In this document: positions 1 through 9,590 of the stretch, piece after piece
How positions within the stretch are numbered: the stretch's first letter is position 1
Layout: each line of letters opens with the position of its first letter
Notes under the pieces: generated by a model
Database searches by the model: none
What the model saw: only the letters and a program-made list of their open reading frames with translations
What the model was told of the DNA's origin: nothing
Source of the DNA: CALLPQ01 sp964392325
GTDB taxonomy: Bacteria; Pseudomonadota; Alphaproteobacteria; Caulobacterales; Parvularculaceae
Assembly: GCA_964392325.1 (NCBI GenBank)
Contig: CAYMPJ010000002.1
Location: forward strand, 62,001 to 126,000
DNA: 64,000 bases
Reading direction: 5' to 3'
Translations under genes and position numbers: made by a program

Positions 1-147
1 CCATTTGGAGCAAGCAATAATATATCTTTTCAACTGCGCGCCAAAAACATCACCAATAATGAGGGACGGGTAGCAGCGTCTTTCCTAAAAGACACAACCC
101 CCTTGCCGGGCCGTGATATTCGCTTCTCGGTACATGCAGGGTTTTAA
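1..147 (+). CDS. TonB-dependent receptor, C-terminal end (partial)
   Basis: An open frame runs in from the window edge and stops with TAA at 145-147, giving the last 48 residues of a protein. The visible tail has alternating polar/hydrophobic residues (ISFQLRAKNITN ... IRFSVHAGF) and ends in Phe, as the final beta-strands of outer-membrane barrels do, and the NITN/PGR pattern is typical of TonB-dependent receptors. The plug and most of the barrel lie outside the window, so the substrate cannot be judged. Another outer-membrane barrel protein is possible. Confidence 0.7.
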   Translation, partial: PFGASNNISFQLRAKNITNNEGRVAASFLKDTTPLPGRDIRFSVHAGF

Positions 148-187
148 AACCAAGTCGCCGTAAAATAGCACGGCAACCAACAAACAA

Positions 188-211
188 GCATCCTCGCGCA
201 AGCGGGGATGC
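188..211 (-). terminator. Hairpin terminator downstream of the lytic transglycosylase gene
   Basis: A 10-bp stem (gcatcctcgc / gcggggatgc, one G-U wobble as RNA) closes a GCAA tetraloop. Read on the minus strand it is followed by the T-rich run ttgtttgtt, so it most likely ends the minus-strand transglycosylase transcript. It may also stop the convergent receptor gene. Confidence 0.6.
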
Positions 212-250
212 TCCTGCCCAAACAAAACATAATCAGGGCTTTTCTTCTTT

Positions 251-2125
251 TTAAAAATCTTGCGTGAGATGATCGATCTCCCGAAAAATCGGGCTTTGAC
301 CTGATGCTATGCGATCGCGTGAAGGCGCTTCTTGACCAAGACGCGCGCGATAAATCCACAAATTAGTCAACACACTCTCGGCAAAATTACGACTCTCCGT
401 ATTGGGAATACTCTCAATAAACAAAAGCGGATCTTCAATTTCCATCTGCTTTTTCCAGCGGCTTAAATTGCCGGGACCACCATTATAGGCAACCGCCATG
501 TGTAAAACATTTCCCCGCGCCGCATTATCAAATAAATGATTGACGTATTTTTGACCAAGCTCGAGGTTGAAACCCGGATCATAAAGACGATTACGCCCGC
601 TAACTCTTTGCAAAGACCGGTCACGGCCAATAAAACTTGCCGTGCGCGGCATTAACTGCATCAGTCCACGCGCACCCACACGGCTTGTTGCCTGAGGTTT
701 GAATTTTGATTCCTGCCGCATCAACGCATAAAGAAGTGCGCGATCAGTTTCAAAACCGGGATTAGGCGTAAAATCAGGAATTGGAAATAAAGCCGCATGG
801 AGATAATCCTTACCCAGATTTTCTCCCTTACCCAGCAAAGCAATATCAATTTGAGCAGCAGGCAAATTCAACGCTGCTGCAATAGCGATTAAATCATAAT
901 CTTCATGATGTTCGATAAGACCATTTGCCCAGCGCATCTCCAGATCGGCTTCCTGTGTTTTACCAATTTGCGCCAATGCTGCTGCCCGTCTGATACCGGG
1001 AATTTTAGTAGCCAAGGCTTCAAAACCCCCATCAGTCACAACCGGATCAGACCAGTTAAAATCATAGGAACGCCCCAATTGCGACAAGGCTAATTGCCCA
1101 TAAAATGTAAAGGGATAGCGCGCTGCCAGATCAAGATTTTCATAAAGTCTGGTCGTATCGCCAGTTGCGAGCGCTGCCCTTGTTGCCCAATAGGCAGCCG
1201 CAGAGCGCAAATCATCATCTTGATAACCAACATCGGCCATGGCTTGAAACCGGCGATAAGCACGGTTCATATCCGTCTCGCGGTAGGCTATCAATCCATC
1301 TATCCAATAAGAGAGTACCGCAGTATCGCCATTACGGTCTGCAACGGAGCCTGCTATTGTTTTCGCCCGTGACAAATATCCCTGATAATAGAGACTGGCG
1401 GCAATCCATGAGCGCATACGATCATATTGGCGCTCGGTAATATCGCGGCGTTGTGCGTGGCTATCAATATATTTCAATCCCTCAAGGGCCCGCGATTTAT
1501 TAATCAGATAGCGCACCCGACCTTCAATTTGGCGTACACGCGATTTGCGTTTTCGCGCATAATCTTCTTCCAACAAGGGATGGAGTGTTGAGGCTTCTTT
1601 CTGACGCCACTTGCGACGCTCTGGAGCTCTGGGATTGCTTGCGCCTTTGGGGCGGCGTCTTATTGCCAGTTTGTAAATTTCATCAGCATTAGGATGATCG
1701 GCATAAAATGCCATCCATTTTTTAAGTTCGCTAAAACTACTGCGCCATGCGGTAGGGTGCAGATAACGTTGTGACTGGACATATCCCAATAGGATCTCAT
1801 TTGACAATTGATCAATTTTTTTATCCGCGCGGCTCATTTGCCTTTTTTCTTGCAGATCAAAAATCTCCCGATAGAGCGCTTCATCACTACTCGACAACAC
1901 AAGCAAACTATCGCCATTATTATAACCACTTGTGCTATACTCGCTTGAGCTATAAGCACCGCTCGCAATTGCCGGTTCTGCTTCGGCCTGAAGTATCAAA
2001 TTGGCAATTTCGGCATGGCGATCTTGGGCATTTGCGGTCCCCGCAAAAAAACCAACGCTAGCAGCCACCACACCCGTAACAAAAAAGCGAACCAGTTTTT
2101 GCGTTAACAAATCAACCATACTCAT
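251..2125 (-). CDS. Soluble lytic murein transglycosylase (Slt family)
   Basis: Periplasmic muramidase that cleaves the MurNAc-GlcNAc bond of peptidoglycan with 1,6-anhydro product formation. From the ATG at 2125 the protein is 624 aa: signal peptide about residues 1-32 (hydrophobic core, ANA cleavage site), a long alpha-helical superhelical region, then a C-terminal SLT domain with the catalytic Glu (about E472) in MRQESKFKP, the GLMQLMP motif and AYNGGPGNL. The 2125 start is preferred over an in-frame ATG at 2191 because AAGGGA lies at normal spacing upstream and the signal peptide begins there. The gene stands alone, divergent from nothing close and followed by a hairpin terminator. Confidence 0.9.
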   Translation of the reverse strand: MSMVDLLTQKLVRFFVTGVVAASVGFFAGTANAQDRHAEIANLILQAEAEPAIASGAYSSSEYSTSGYNNGDSLLVLSSSDEALYREIFDLQEKRQMSRADKKIDQLSNEILLGYVQSQRYLHPTAWRSSFSELKKWMAFYADHPNADEIYKLAIRRRPKGASNPRAPERRKWRQKEASTLHPLLEEDYARKRKSRVRQIEGRVRYLINKSRALEGLKYIDSHAQRRDITERQYDRMRSWIAASLYYQGYLSRAKTIAGSVADRNGDTAVLSYWIDGLIAYRETDMNRAYRRFQAMADVGYQDDDLRSAAAYWATRAALATGDTTRLYENLDLAARYPFTFYGQLALSQLGRSYDFNWSDPVVTDGGFEALATKIPGIRRAAALAQIGKTQEADLEMRWANGLIEHHEDYDLIAIAAALNLPAAQIDIALLGKGENLGKDYLHAALFPIPDFTPNPGFETDRALLYALMRQESKFKPQATSRVGARGLMQLMPRTASFIGRDRSLQRVSGRNRLYDPGFNLELGQKYVNHLFDNAARGNVLHMAVAYNGGPGNLSRWKKQMEIEDPLLFIESIPNTESRNFAESVLTNLWIYRARLGQEAPSRDRIASGQSPIFREIDHLTQDF

Positions 2126-2255
2126 AATGCGCGTTCCCTTTACCAAGCAGCCCAGCGTAACCCGTAAAAAAATTAATGAATCACAGTTCATACATCAGAA
2201 ATGAATTCTAATGGAGTGTTAATTTTTACGACCCTAACAAAAAGCATTGAAGGCG

Positions 2256-3179
2256 TTAATTTTCTCTTAATTTTTCCCGTACAGCTTGTAAATCCTGCCA
2301 GACTTGTCGCTTAGCTTGTGGATTTCGCAGGAGATAAGCCGGGTGGAATGTTGGCATCACATCGTAGTTGGTGCCATTTGCGCAGCGGAGCGTATGCCAT
2401 TTGCCTCTGGATTTCATAATTCCGCTCTTATGCAATAATGCTTTGAGCGGTGCAGCACCGGCAATAAGAATGACTTTTGGCTGGGCAAGTTCGATCAGGC
2501 GTTCGGCGAAGGGATGGCACATCATCATCTCCTCATCCGTCGGGGTCCGATTGCCCGGTGGTCGCCAATAGATAACATTTGAGATATAGGAATTTTTGGT
2601 ACGATCATGGCCAATGGCCCCAAGCATCTTATCAAGCAGCAATCCGGCCTTGCCGATAAAGGGCACCCCCTCGCGGTCCTCATCTCGCCCCGGCGCCTCC
2701 CCCATGACCAGTAAAGGCGCGCCCGGCGTCCCATCTGCGAAAACAGTATTGCGCGCGCCCTTTTTTAAGGGACAGCCCTCAAACCCCCGCAAAGCCGCCT
2801 CAAGCCCTTTGAGGTCTTGCGCCTTTGCTGCGAGTTCTTTGGCGAGACTAACCGCCTCGTCAGCGCTGAGCATGTCTGCTTGTGGTCGCAAAACACCAGT
2901 ATTTGGGCGTGTTGCAGCCGCTTTTGGCAAGCTTTGCCCTGAGCCTTGTCCTGAGACTTGCCCAGAGCCTTGCATCTGACCGGCATGGCTGGGGGTCCGG
3001 TTCGGGCTTTGCTGCGCTCGATCCCTCTTCTGGCCGCGTGCATTATCGCCCTCAACGGCCTGGCCATCAGAAAAACCCGCCGGTTCATCCCCTGTTACCG
3101 TATCGATCCCCATATCGCTATACCAGCGCAATAACGCTCTCATAGCGATCTCGGAAGATGTATTTGAGGGGTGATCCAT
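2256..3179 (-). CDS. Uracil-DNA glycosylase, family-4 type, with incomplete Fe-S ligands
   Basis: Removes uracil from DNA in base-excision repair. The core, residues about 130-305, carries family-4/5 UDG motifs: GEAPGRDEDREGVPFIG (water-activating and uracil-binding loop), NVIYWRPPGNRTPT and the leucine-loop motif PTFHPAYLLR. Family-4 enzymes usually have four Cys binding a 4Fe-4S cluster. Here the first pair is reduced to C136 (the usual preceding Cys is Gly/Phe) and the RPPGNR motif is preceded by W205 rather than Cys, leaving C221. Cluster loss is therefore likely. Residues about 45-100 form a Gln/Gly/Ser-rich low-complexity linker. A second in-frame ATG (codon 13) could be the start. Confidence 0.85.
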   Translation of the reverse strand: MDHPSNTSSEIAMRALLRWYSDMGIDTVTGDEPAGFSDGQAVEGDNARGQKRDRAQQSPNRTPSHAGQMQGSGQVSGQGSGQSLPKAAATRPNTGVLRPQADMLSADEAVSLAKELAAKAQDLKGLEAALRGFEGCPLKKGARNTVFADGTPGAPLLVMGEAPGRDEDREGVPFIGKAGLLLDKMLGAIGHDRTKNSYISNVIYWRPPGNRTPTDEEMMMCHPFAERLIELAQPKVILIAGAAPLKALLHKSGIMKSRGKWHTLRCANGTNYDVMPTFHPAYLLRNPQAKRQVWQDLQAVREKLREN

Positions 3180-3367
3180 CCCAACAGTTTAACCCGACAT
3201 TTTCCAGTCTGAAATAGCCGCCTCATACATTTTGGGGGCAAAATGATGATGATTATCCACACATTCAAAAAAACTCCTCTTTAAGATCCCCTGTGCTAGG
3301 GTGTTTGCCCATTTGAGCTGATCGGCCCGTCTAAGCGCGGGCGATTATCCCTTTCGAGGCCCTATTT

Positions 3368-4714
3368 ATGATGCTTCGCACAGCCCCTTCCCGGCCCCGG
3401 CCTTTAACAATCCCTGCCAAGGGGCCCTATCGGCTGTTAAATGCGAGCGTTCCCGTTGCCATGCTGAACCCTCAGGAAATTCGCGGCAGAAGCGCTGATT
3501 TTGAAGGCTTATGCGCCGTTGATATTGATGTGACCGGTGATGGCATGATTGGCAAAATCCAGCCCAGCTGCCAAAACGGAACCGAGACCGCGTGCACAGA
3601 CGGGCTCAATATTGATCTAGGCGGGCGGGTTGTTATGAGCCGTCTTGCAGAATTACACGCCCATATCGACAAGACACAAAGCTGGGAGCGCGCACCAAAT
3701 CTCGACGGCACCTATAATGGCGCAAAATCAGGGGCGAAAAGCGACCGCATAAATCCGTGGACAGATGAAGATGTTTATACGCGCATGTCTTTTGCACTCG
3801 AATGCGCTTATGCACACGGAACCCGCTCTTTGCGCACCCATATTGATAGTCAGAAAAAACGCACCCAGCCGAGCTGGCGCATATTTGATCAATTACGGCG
3901 AGAATGGGCTGGAAAAATAACATTGCAAGGGGTGATCAGTTTAGGGGTCGGGAAAATAATGGGCAAATATGGCCACACAATTGCACGCCATGCCGCCGAA
4001 TATAATGCCTGTTTTGGACCCGTTATTTATAACTCCGAAAATCAGCACAAAGAAATAATCCGGTCATTTGAACTGGCCGAACAGTATAATTTACCCCTTG
4101 ATTTTCATGTGGACGAAACCCTCAACCCCCTAGCCAATGGATTAGGTTTAATTGCCCAAACGGCTTTGGAGCGTGGGTTTTCCAAACCGATTATTTGCGG
4201 CCATGTCTGTTCCCTGTCGATGAAAGATGAGGAAGAGATCGCCAGCATTCTCGGCCTCGTAAAACAAGCCGGCATTGGCCTTATTGCCATGCCCATGAGC
4301 AACCTCTATTTGCAAGACCGCTCCAAAGGTGCGCCATTATTTCGCGGCTGTGCGCCGATGCGCGACATTCATAAGGCCGGTGTTGCGCTTGCTATTGGCG
4401 GCGATAATTGCCGCGATGCATTTCATCCCTATGGAGATTATGACATGGTAGAGGTGTACCGTGAAGCGGTGCGTATCGGTCATCTCGATAATACAATTGG
4501 GCACTATGCAAATACGATCAGCAGCACGCCAGAACGTTTAATGGGATTGTCACAAAGCGCCCGTCTCGCAAAAGGACATTTTGCGGATATGATTATTTTT
4601 CAAGGCACAAGCTTCTCGCAAATTTTTACCCGCATCGGCGCGCCGCGTTCTATTATTTGTAATGGGCGCATGGTGGATGCGCCCTTGCCGCCATTTCCAA
4701 ATCTGGATTTTTAA
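3368..4714 (+). CDS. Cytosine deaminase / amidohydrolase (CodA-like)
   Basis: Metal-dependent amidohydrolase expected to convert cytosine to uracil plus ammonia (pyrimidine salvage). The 448-aa protein has HAHIDK (first metal ligands), THIDS, DFHVDE (His ligand and catalytic Glu), CGHVCS and GGDNCRDAFHPYGD (terminal Asp ligand), matching CodA-type TIM-barrel enzymes rather than dihydroorotases. GAGG lies about 10 bp before the ATG at 3368. It is divergent from the UDG gene across a 188-bp intergenic region. The exact substrate (cytosine, isoguanine or a related base) is inferred from the family. Confidence 0.8.
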   Translation: MMLRTAPSRPRPLTIPAKGPYRLLNASVPVAMLNPQEIRGRSADFEGLCAVDIDVTGDGMIGKIQPSCQNGTETACTDGLNIDLGGRVVMSRLAELHAHIDKTQSWERAPNLDGTYNGAKSGAKSDRINPWTDEDVYTRMSFALECAYAHGTRSLRTHIDSQKKRTQPSWRIFDQLRREWAGKITLQGVISLGVGKIMGKYGHTIARHAAEYNACFGPVIYNSENQHKEIIRSFELAEQYNLPLDFHVDETLNPLANGLGLIAQTALERGFSKPIICGHVCSLSMKDEEEIASILGLVKQAGIGLIAMPMSNLYLQDRSKGAPLFRGCAPMRDIHKAGVALAIGGDNCRDAFHPYGDYDMVEVYREAVRIGHLDNTIGHYANTISSTPERLMGLSQSARLAKGHFADMIIFQGTSFSQIFTRIGAPRSIICNGRMVDAPLPPFPNLDF

Positions 4715-4912
4715 AAATAATAAAACAGGGCGAGCGCGGCCCTCATGCACCCGCAAGTCATTCTCGCCCCCACCCCAAAGCACGATTGTTTACACCCTAA
4801 ACAGGTTAACAATATTGCCATCAGCGAATGAATGGCTTACCACTCCACCCCATAGGATGCGCCAACTCCAATTGATAAAATTAAATCCCTTAAAGAAGGC
4901 AGGGCTTCACTC

Positions 4913-5632
4913 ATGATAAAAACACTCATCGCCGGTAACTGGAAAATGAACGGGCTCATGGCTTCACTGAAAGAAGTAGATGCTCTCGATAAAATGCTTG
5001 GTGCTGATCAATCCCATGTTGAAATTCTGATTTGCCCTCCGGCTACGCTTTTAAGCGCGATGGTCGAACGGACCAAATCAAGCCCGATTATGTGTGGCGG
5101 CCAGGATTGTCATACCGCGCCTAGCGGAGCCCATACCGGCGATATAAGCGCCCTTATGATGAAGAATTTGGGAGCAAGCCATATCATTGTTGGACATTCA
5201 GAGCGCCGCGCCGATCATGGTGAGCGTAATGAACAAGTTAAAAACAAAGCCGAGGCTGTTCTGGACGCCGGGCTTATGCCCATTATCTGTGTCGGCGAAA
5301 CCAAAGCCGAACGCGAGGCCGGCAAAGCTTTGTCTGTTGTGGAGGAACAATTGGTAGGCTCGGTGCCACAAAACAAGCAAAGTGAAGTGGTGATTGCCTA
5401 TGAACCTGTATGGGCAATTGGCACCGGACTTATTCCAACCCTTGATGACATTGGGGAGATGCATCAACACATCCGCAAATTAAGCTCGGCTGTCACCCCT
5501 ATTCTCTACGGCGGCTCTGTTAAACCGGGAAATGCCAAAGACATCTTAAGCATTGAAAATGTCAACGGCGCTCTTGTTGGCGGCGCCAGCCTTAAGGCAG
5601 AAGATTTCTTCGGTATTATTAGCGCAGCGTAA
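4913..5632 (+). CDS. tpiA: Triosephosphate isomerase
   Basis: Interconverts dihydroxyacetone phosphate and glyceraldehyde 3-phosphate in glycolysis/gluconeogenesis; cytoplasmic homodimer. Catalytic residues are visible: K11 in AGNWKMN, H95 in VGHSERR and E164 in AYEPVWAIGTG, with phosphate-binding loops LYGGSVKPGN and GALVGGASL. At 239 aa it is slightly shorter than the usual 250. In many alphaproteobacteria tpiA is followed by secG and pyrG; here an unrelated hydrolase follows. Confidence 0.97.
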   Translation: MIKTLIAGNWKMNGLMASLKEVDALDKMLGADQSHVEILICPPATLLSAMVERTKSSPIMCGGQDCHTAPSGAHTGDISALMMKNLGASHIIVGHSERRADHGERNEQVKNKAEAVLDAGLMPIICVGETKAEREAGKALSVVEEQLVGSVPQNKQSEVVIAYEPVWAIGTGLIPTLDDIGEMHQHIRKLSSAVTPILYGGSVKPGNAKDILSIENVNGALVGGASLKAEDFFGIISAA

Positions 5633-5851
5633 ATTCCAGCAGCTTGTAGCACATTCAACCACCCGTTTAGCCAAATCATTGTGCCGTCTAATTGTATTGG
5701 GCGGCATATCGCCAGAGACACCGCGCGCGGCAAACGCGTTACTCACAAAAAATTCAACACCAATATGCCTTGTCCTTGTGCTCACTTGGCTTGAACCATA
5801 AAACCATGTCCGGTAAGAGTGGTCTTTACGTTTGTACATGGAAAAAAGCTC

Positions 5852-6844
5852 ATGCGTTTTCTGCTTCTCTTTTCAATCCTCATTATTCTTTTAATTGCAT
5901 CAAGCAGTTGTACCCATTGGCGATTAGAGAAAAAATATCCGCCGATTGGCAATACGCTTCTAATTAGCGATCAAAAACTTCATTATCTTGATATTGGGCC
6001 GCGTGACTCGCTATATCCTCCATTGGTTATTCTCCACGGGGCTAGTGCAAATTTAATGGATATGAAGCTTGCTATTGGTGATGAGCTTTCCAAAACCCAC
6101 AGAGTGATCTTAATCGATCGGCCTGGACGGGGCTATTCTACGCGGCCAGCAGATGGCCATAATCTGGATGTTCAATCTTCCATGATCCATCAGGGTCTGG
6201 AATTATTGGGCATTGAAAAACCAATAATCATTGGTCAAAGCCTCGGCGGAGCTGTGGCTTTAAATTATACGCTGAACTATCAATCCAAAATCAGTGGCAC
6301 GGTTCTAATCGCAACGGTCAGCCATGAGTGGCCCGGCGGGGTAGCATGGTACAATACGGCATCCGACATCCCTATTCTTGGCTTTATCCTTAGGCGGACT
6401 TTATTTCCTATATATGGACAAGCTGTTGCGCCCAAAGGAATTGCGAGCACTTTTTGGCCGCAAGACCCACCGCAAGATTATTATGAAAAAGCAGGTATTG
6501 CCCTTTTATTTCGTCCCAAAGATTTTAAAAGTAACGCTGCTGATATTGCACATTTAAAAACCAATATCCAAGCCATGCAAGAGCGTTATGGCGAGATTAC
6601 CGTCCCGGTTAAAATTTTCGTCGGCACCCATGACACAAATGTCAGTCCAACTATTCATAGCTATCGATTATCAAAACAGATAAAAGGATCGGAGTTCATC
6701 CTACTCGAAAATCATGGACACGGGCTCCAACATACTGGCGCGCCGGAAATTATTGCAAGCATCAAAGCTTTGGCTGTGCAAGCCTCATTGCCAACTCCCG
6801 AACCAGAAATTGCGCCAGAGATCACTTCAGAATCTGCACAATAG
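5852..6844 (+). CDS. Alpha/beta hydrolase with N-terminal membrane/export signal
   Basis: Serine hydrolase of unknown substrate. From the ATG at 5852 (330 aa) the N-terminus is a strong hydrophobic segment ending in ASSSC, either an uncleaved anchor or a weak lipobox. Then come the oxyanion HGAS motif, the nucleophile elbow GQSLGG, an Asp in FVGTHDTN and a His in ENHGHGLQ, completing a catalytic triad. An upstream in-frame start at 5819 would add 11 residues and is less likely. The extreme C-terminus is Pro/Glu-rich. It converges on trpB. Confidence 0.8.
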   Translation: MRFLLLFSILIILLIASSSCTHWRLEKKYPPIGNTLLISDQKLHYLDIGPRDSLYPPLVILHGASANLMDMKLAIGDELSKTHRVILIDRPGRGYSTRPADGHNLDVQSSMIHQGLELLGIEKPIIIGQSLGGAVALNYTLNYQSKISGTVLIATVSHEWPGGVAWYNTASDIPILGFILRRTLFPIYGQAVAPKGIASTFWPQDPPQDYYEKAGIALLFRPKDFKSNAADIAHLKTNIQAMQERYGEITVPVKIFVGTHDTNVSPTIHSYRLSKQIKGSEFILLENHGHGLQHTGAPEIIASIKALAVQASLPTPEPEIAPEITSESAQ

Positions 6845-6893
6845 ACTATTGATTGGTCGCCCTACTTCACCAAGCGGGGGGCTGGAAACTGGT

Positions 6894-8129
6894 TTATTCG
6901 CCCAGCGCATCCATGACGGAGAAAATATCCTTATCGCCCCGGCCACACATATTCAGGATCAAGATTTTATCGCGGTCCATCTCGGCGGCTTTATCAAGGG
7001 CTCTGGCCAATGCATGAGAAGGCTCTAACGCCGGAATAATACCTTCCAGTTGCGCACAAAGCTGAAAACATTCCAAGGCTTCCTCATCGGTTGCGGAGAC
7101 ATATTGCACCCGGCCAATTTCATGAAGCCATGCATGTTCCGGGCCGATACCCGGATAATCAAGACCCGCCGAAATAGAATGCGCATCAATAATCTGCCCG
7201 TCTTCATCTTGCAGCAAATAAGTGCGATTTCCATGTAAAACACCGGGCCGGCCACCAGTTAATGAGGCGGCATGTTGATCAGTATCAACCCCCTTACCTG
7301 CGGCCTCGACACCTATGATTTGCGTTTCCAGATCATCAAGAAATGGATGGAACAAACCAATCGCATTCGACCCACCGCCAATACATGCCATAATCGCATC
7401 GGGTAGTCGCCCCTCCGCTTCGAGCAATTGGGCCTTGGCCTCCCGGCCAATTACGGACTGAAAATCTCGCACCATTTCCGGATAGGGATGGGGCCCAGCT
7501 GCAGTGCCTATGATATAAAAAGTATCATCTACATTCGTTACCCAGTCGCGCAATGCCTCGTTCATTGCATCTTTTAGCGTGCCCCGACCGGATGTAACTG
7601 GAACAATCTGCGCGCCAAGCAATTTCATTCGAAAAACATTGGGCTTTTGCCGCTCGACATCTGTCTCCCCCATATAGACCACACAGGGAATATTAAACCG
7701 TGCACAAACTGTTGCCGTAGCAACGCCGTGCTGCCCTGCCCCGGTCTCGGCAATGATGCGCGTCTTACCCATACGTTTTGCAAGTAAAATCTGACCGATA
7801 CAATTATTGATTTTATGCGCGCCTGTATGATTGAGCTCATCGCGTTTGAGATAAATTTTTGCACCCTTACCTGAGTTTTTTCCAACCCGTTCATTGCGCA
7901 CATAATCCGTCAAACGCTCTGCATAATAAAGCGGCGACGGGCGACCGACATAATGGTTTAGAAAATAATCCATCTCGGAGAGAAATTCCGGGTCCGCCTT
8001 GGCGCGTTTATATTCCTTTTCCAATGAGAGAATGAGAGGCATCAAGGTTTCCGCAACAAAGCGACCTCCGAATTTGCCAAAGCGCCCTTCCTGATCGGGG
8101 CCTGTGGAATAGGAATTGAGTGTTTGCAT
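6894..8129 (-). CDS. trpB: Tryptophan synthase beta chain
   Basis: PLP enzyme joining indole and serine to make tryptophan, normally as an alpha2-beta2 complex with TrpA. Motifs: RFGKFGGRFVAETL at the N-terminus, PLP-binding Lys (about K106 from this start) in HTGAHKIN, GAGQHG, and the phosphate-binding GGGSNAIG. The ATG at 8129 is preferred to an in-frame TTG at 8135 and has GAGAG upstream. It lies 88 bp after trpF on the same strand. The usual next gene, trpA, is absent here, so TrpA must be encoded outside the window if the pathway is intact. Confidence 0.97.
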   Translation of the reverse strand: MQTLNSYSTGPDQEGRFGKFGGRFVAETLMPLILSLEKEYKRAKADPEFLSEMDYFLNHYVGRPSPLYYAERLTDYVRNERVGKNSGKGAKIYLKRDELNHTGAHKINNCIGQILLAKRMGKTRIIAETGAGQHGVATATVCARFNIPCVVYMGETDVERQKPNVFRMKLLGAQIVPVTSGRGTLKDAMNEALRDWVTNVDDTFYIIGTAAGPHPYPEMVRDFQSVIGREAKAQLLEAEGRLPDAIMACIGGGSNAIGLFHPFLDDLETQIIGVEAAGKGVDTDQHAASLTGGRPGVLHGNRTYLLQDEDGQIIDAHSISAGLDYPGIGPEHAWLHEIGRVQYVSATDEEALECFQLCAQLEGIIPALEPSHALARALDKAAEMDRDKILILNMCGRGDKDIFSVMDALGE

Positions 8130-8217
8130 TTCCAATCTCTCTGATAGTCTCTCTTGAAATTTTTACCGTTTTTGCGCGTCGCCGCACCCTTTATTTTCCC
8201 GATTATCCCTTAGACAT

Positions 8218-8898
8218 TTATCCATTTGACATAGCCTCACGCGCGCTCTCGATAAAGCGCGCGATTAAGTGAGGGTCTTTTTGTCCCGGTGCCGATTCAA
8301 CCCCCGAGGACACATCTACCCCCGCAAAGCCTTTCATTGCTCCAACCATTTTAATCGCCTCTAAAATATTGTCAGGGCTTAATCCCCCCGCCAGCAACCA
8401 CGGCGTATCGCTTTTATAATTTGCCAGAACTGACCAATCAAATACCTGCCCATGCCCTCCGGGGCGCGCCTTTCCCCCGTCGTCTTGAACCGGTGGTTTG
8501 GCATCAAACAATAGCATATCGACATTATAGAGGGGCGCCTGCTCTAGGTCTTCCGGTGAACTTATACCAAGCGCCTTCCAATATTGTGGATAGGTGTAGC
8601 GCGCCTTCACATGCTCGAGGCGCTCGGGCGTTTCCCTGCCATGAAATTGAAGAATGTCAGGGCTGACCACCTCCATGAGTGCATCCAGAAAATCATCCTC
8701 CGGATCCACGACTAAGGCCACGCTGGCAATTTCCGCAGGCAATTCCTCAATCAGCTTTGCACACGCATCAAGGCTAATATTGCGCGGGGACTTATCAAAA
8801 AACACAAAGCCGACATGGCTCGCCCCAGCAGCACTCGCAGCGACAAGGCCATTGGAATCGCGAAGGCCGCAAATTTTTATAAATTTTGAGTTGGTCAT
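8218..8898 (-). CDS. trpF: Phosphoribosylanthranilate isomerase
   Basis: Third-step tryptophan enzyme: Amadori rearrangement of N-(5-phosphoribosyl)anthranilate to CdRP. The 226-aa single-domain TIM barrel has the catalytic Cys C10 in KICGL, the AGASHVGFVFF strand, LQFHGRE, AGGLSP and the terminal GVDVSSGVE phosphate/acid motif. It is upstream of trpB in the alphaproteobacterial order ihfB-lapA-trpF-trpB. Confidence 0.95.
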   Translation of the reverse strand: MTNSKFIKICGLRDSNGLVAASAAGASHVGFVFFDKSPRNISLDACAKLIEELPAEIASVALVVDPEDDFLDALMEVVSPDILQFHGRETPERLEHVKARYTYPQYWKALGISSPEDLEQAPLYNVDMLLFDAKPPVQDDGGKARPGGHGQVFDWSVLANYKSDTPWLLAGGLSPDNILEAIKMVGAMKGFAGVDVSSGVESAPGQKDPHLIARFIESAREAMSNG

Positions 8899-9024
8899 CT
8901 CCTTCGGGAATAACCCGAAAAAGCTAGGGTGACCAGAGCATTCCGCGAGAATCTGGATTCTCTTAAAATTCCGGAAAATCAGGATTTAGTTGGCGTTAAA
9001 TATACAGATAGGCGCTGATAGAAA

Positions 9025-9375
9025 TTAGTCGGTTTTAAGGACAGGCAATGTTTCAATATCATCGGTTTCTACCGGCGCACTTGCGAGCCACTCGGTTTTT
9101 TCCTTGCGCAAAGCCTTTAACTCTACCCGCATTTCCTTGGCGCTCCGTCGCACTGGTCGTCCAGACGACCACATGCCCACCATTCCAAGACAAAAGCCGA
9201 TGGCAATCATCGCCATAAACCACGCCCATAAGGGGAGAGCCACACTGGTTAAAAACCCGGACCCATCAGCGAATGGATTCATACTCACCGCCACTTCCTG
9301 ACGGTTCGCAACCATAAATACGACCGCAATCAAAAAGACTGGCACCAGGATAATATATTCAATGAGCTTTTTCAT
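9025..9375 (-). CDS. LapA-domain (DUF1049) inner-membrane protein
   Basis: Small 116-aa membrane protein with two predicted transmembrane segments (about residues 5-23 and 44-64) and a charged cytoplasmic tail containing RVELKALRKEKTEW, probably a short helix. The order ihfB - this gene - trpF is widely conserved in alphaproteobacteria, which supports the family call. E. coli LapA works with LapB in controlling LPS synthesis; the role here is inference. Confidence 0.75.
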   Translation of the reverse strand: MKKLIEYIILVPVFLIAVVFMVANRQEVAVSMNPFADGSGFLTSVALPLWAWFMAMIAIGFCLGMVGMWSSGRPVRRSAKEMRVELKALRKEKTEWLASAPVETDDIETLPVLKTD

Positions 9376-9436
9376 AGGATGTGTATTGCCATATTTTGCT
9401 ACCCGGAAGCAAGGTCAAGAGATGACCAACCCTATG

Positions 9437-9462
9437 AAAAGTTGGGGGGAAAAGTTGGGGGG
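9437..9462. repeat. Tandem 13-bp direct repeat (aaaagttgggggg x2)
   Basis: Two perfect adjacent copies of a 13-bp unit lie between ihfB and the lapA-like gene, in what would be the 5' leader of the minus-strand lapA-trpF-trpB transcript. On that strand the copies read ccccccaactttt. This looks like slippage or a recent duplication. No function is evident. Confidence 0.8.
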
Positions 9463-9590
9463 AAATTTTAAGGGCGAAATTGTAACCGGGTACTCTATGA
9501 TTTTGCGTTTTTAAAAAGGGGCGGTTGGGTGAGCCCGTTTTTCCAAAAAATCTGGCTTTAGACAAAATCCGGCGCGAGAAAAAGAACAAC

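Noticed and set aside
5546..5839. Minus-strand frame overlapping the tpiA 3' end (starts MYKRKDHSYRTWF)
   Set aside because: No recognised family, no clear ribosome-binding site, and its last third is antisense to tpiA. The protein text looks oddly protein-like, but the plus-strand frame opposite is equally open, so I cannot support a gene.
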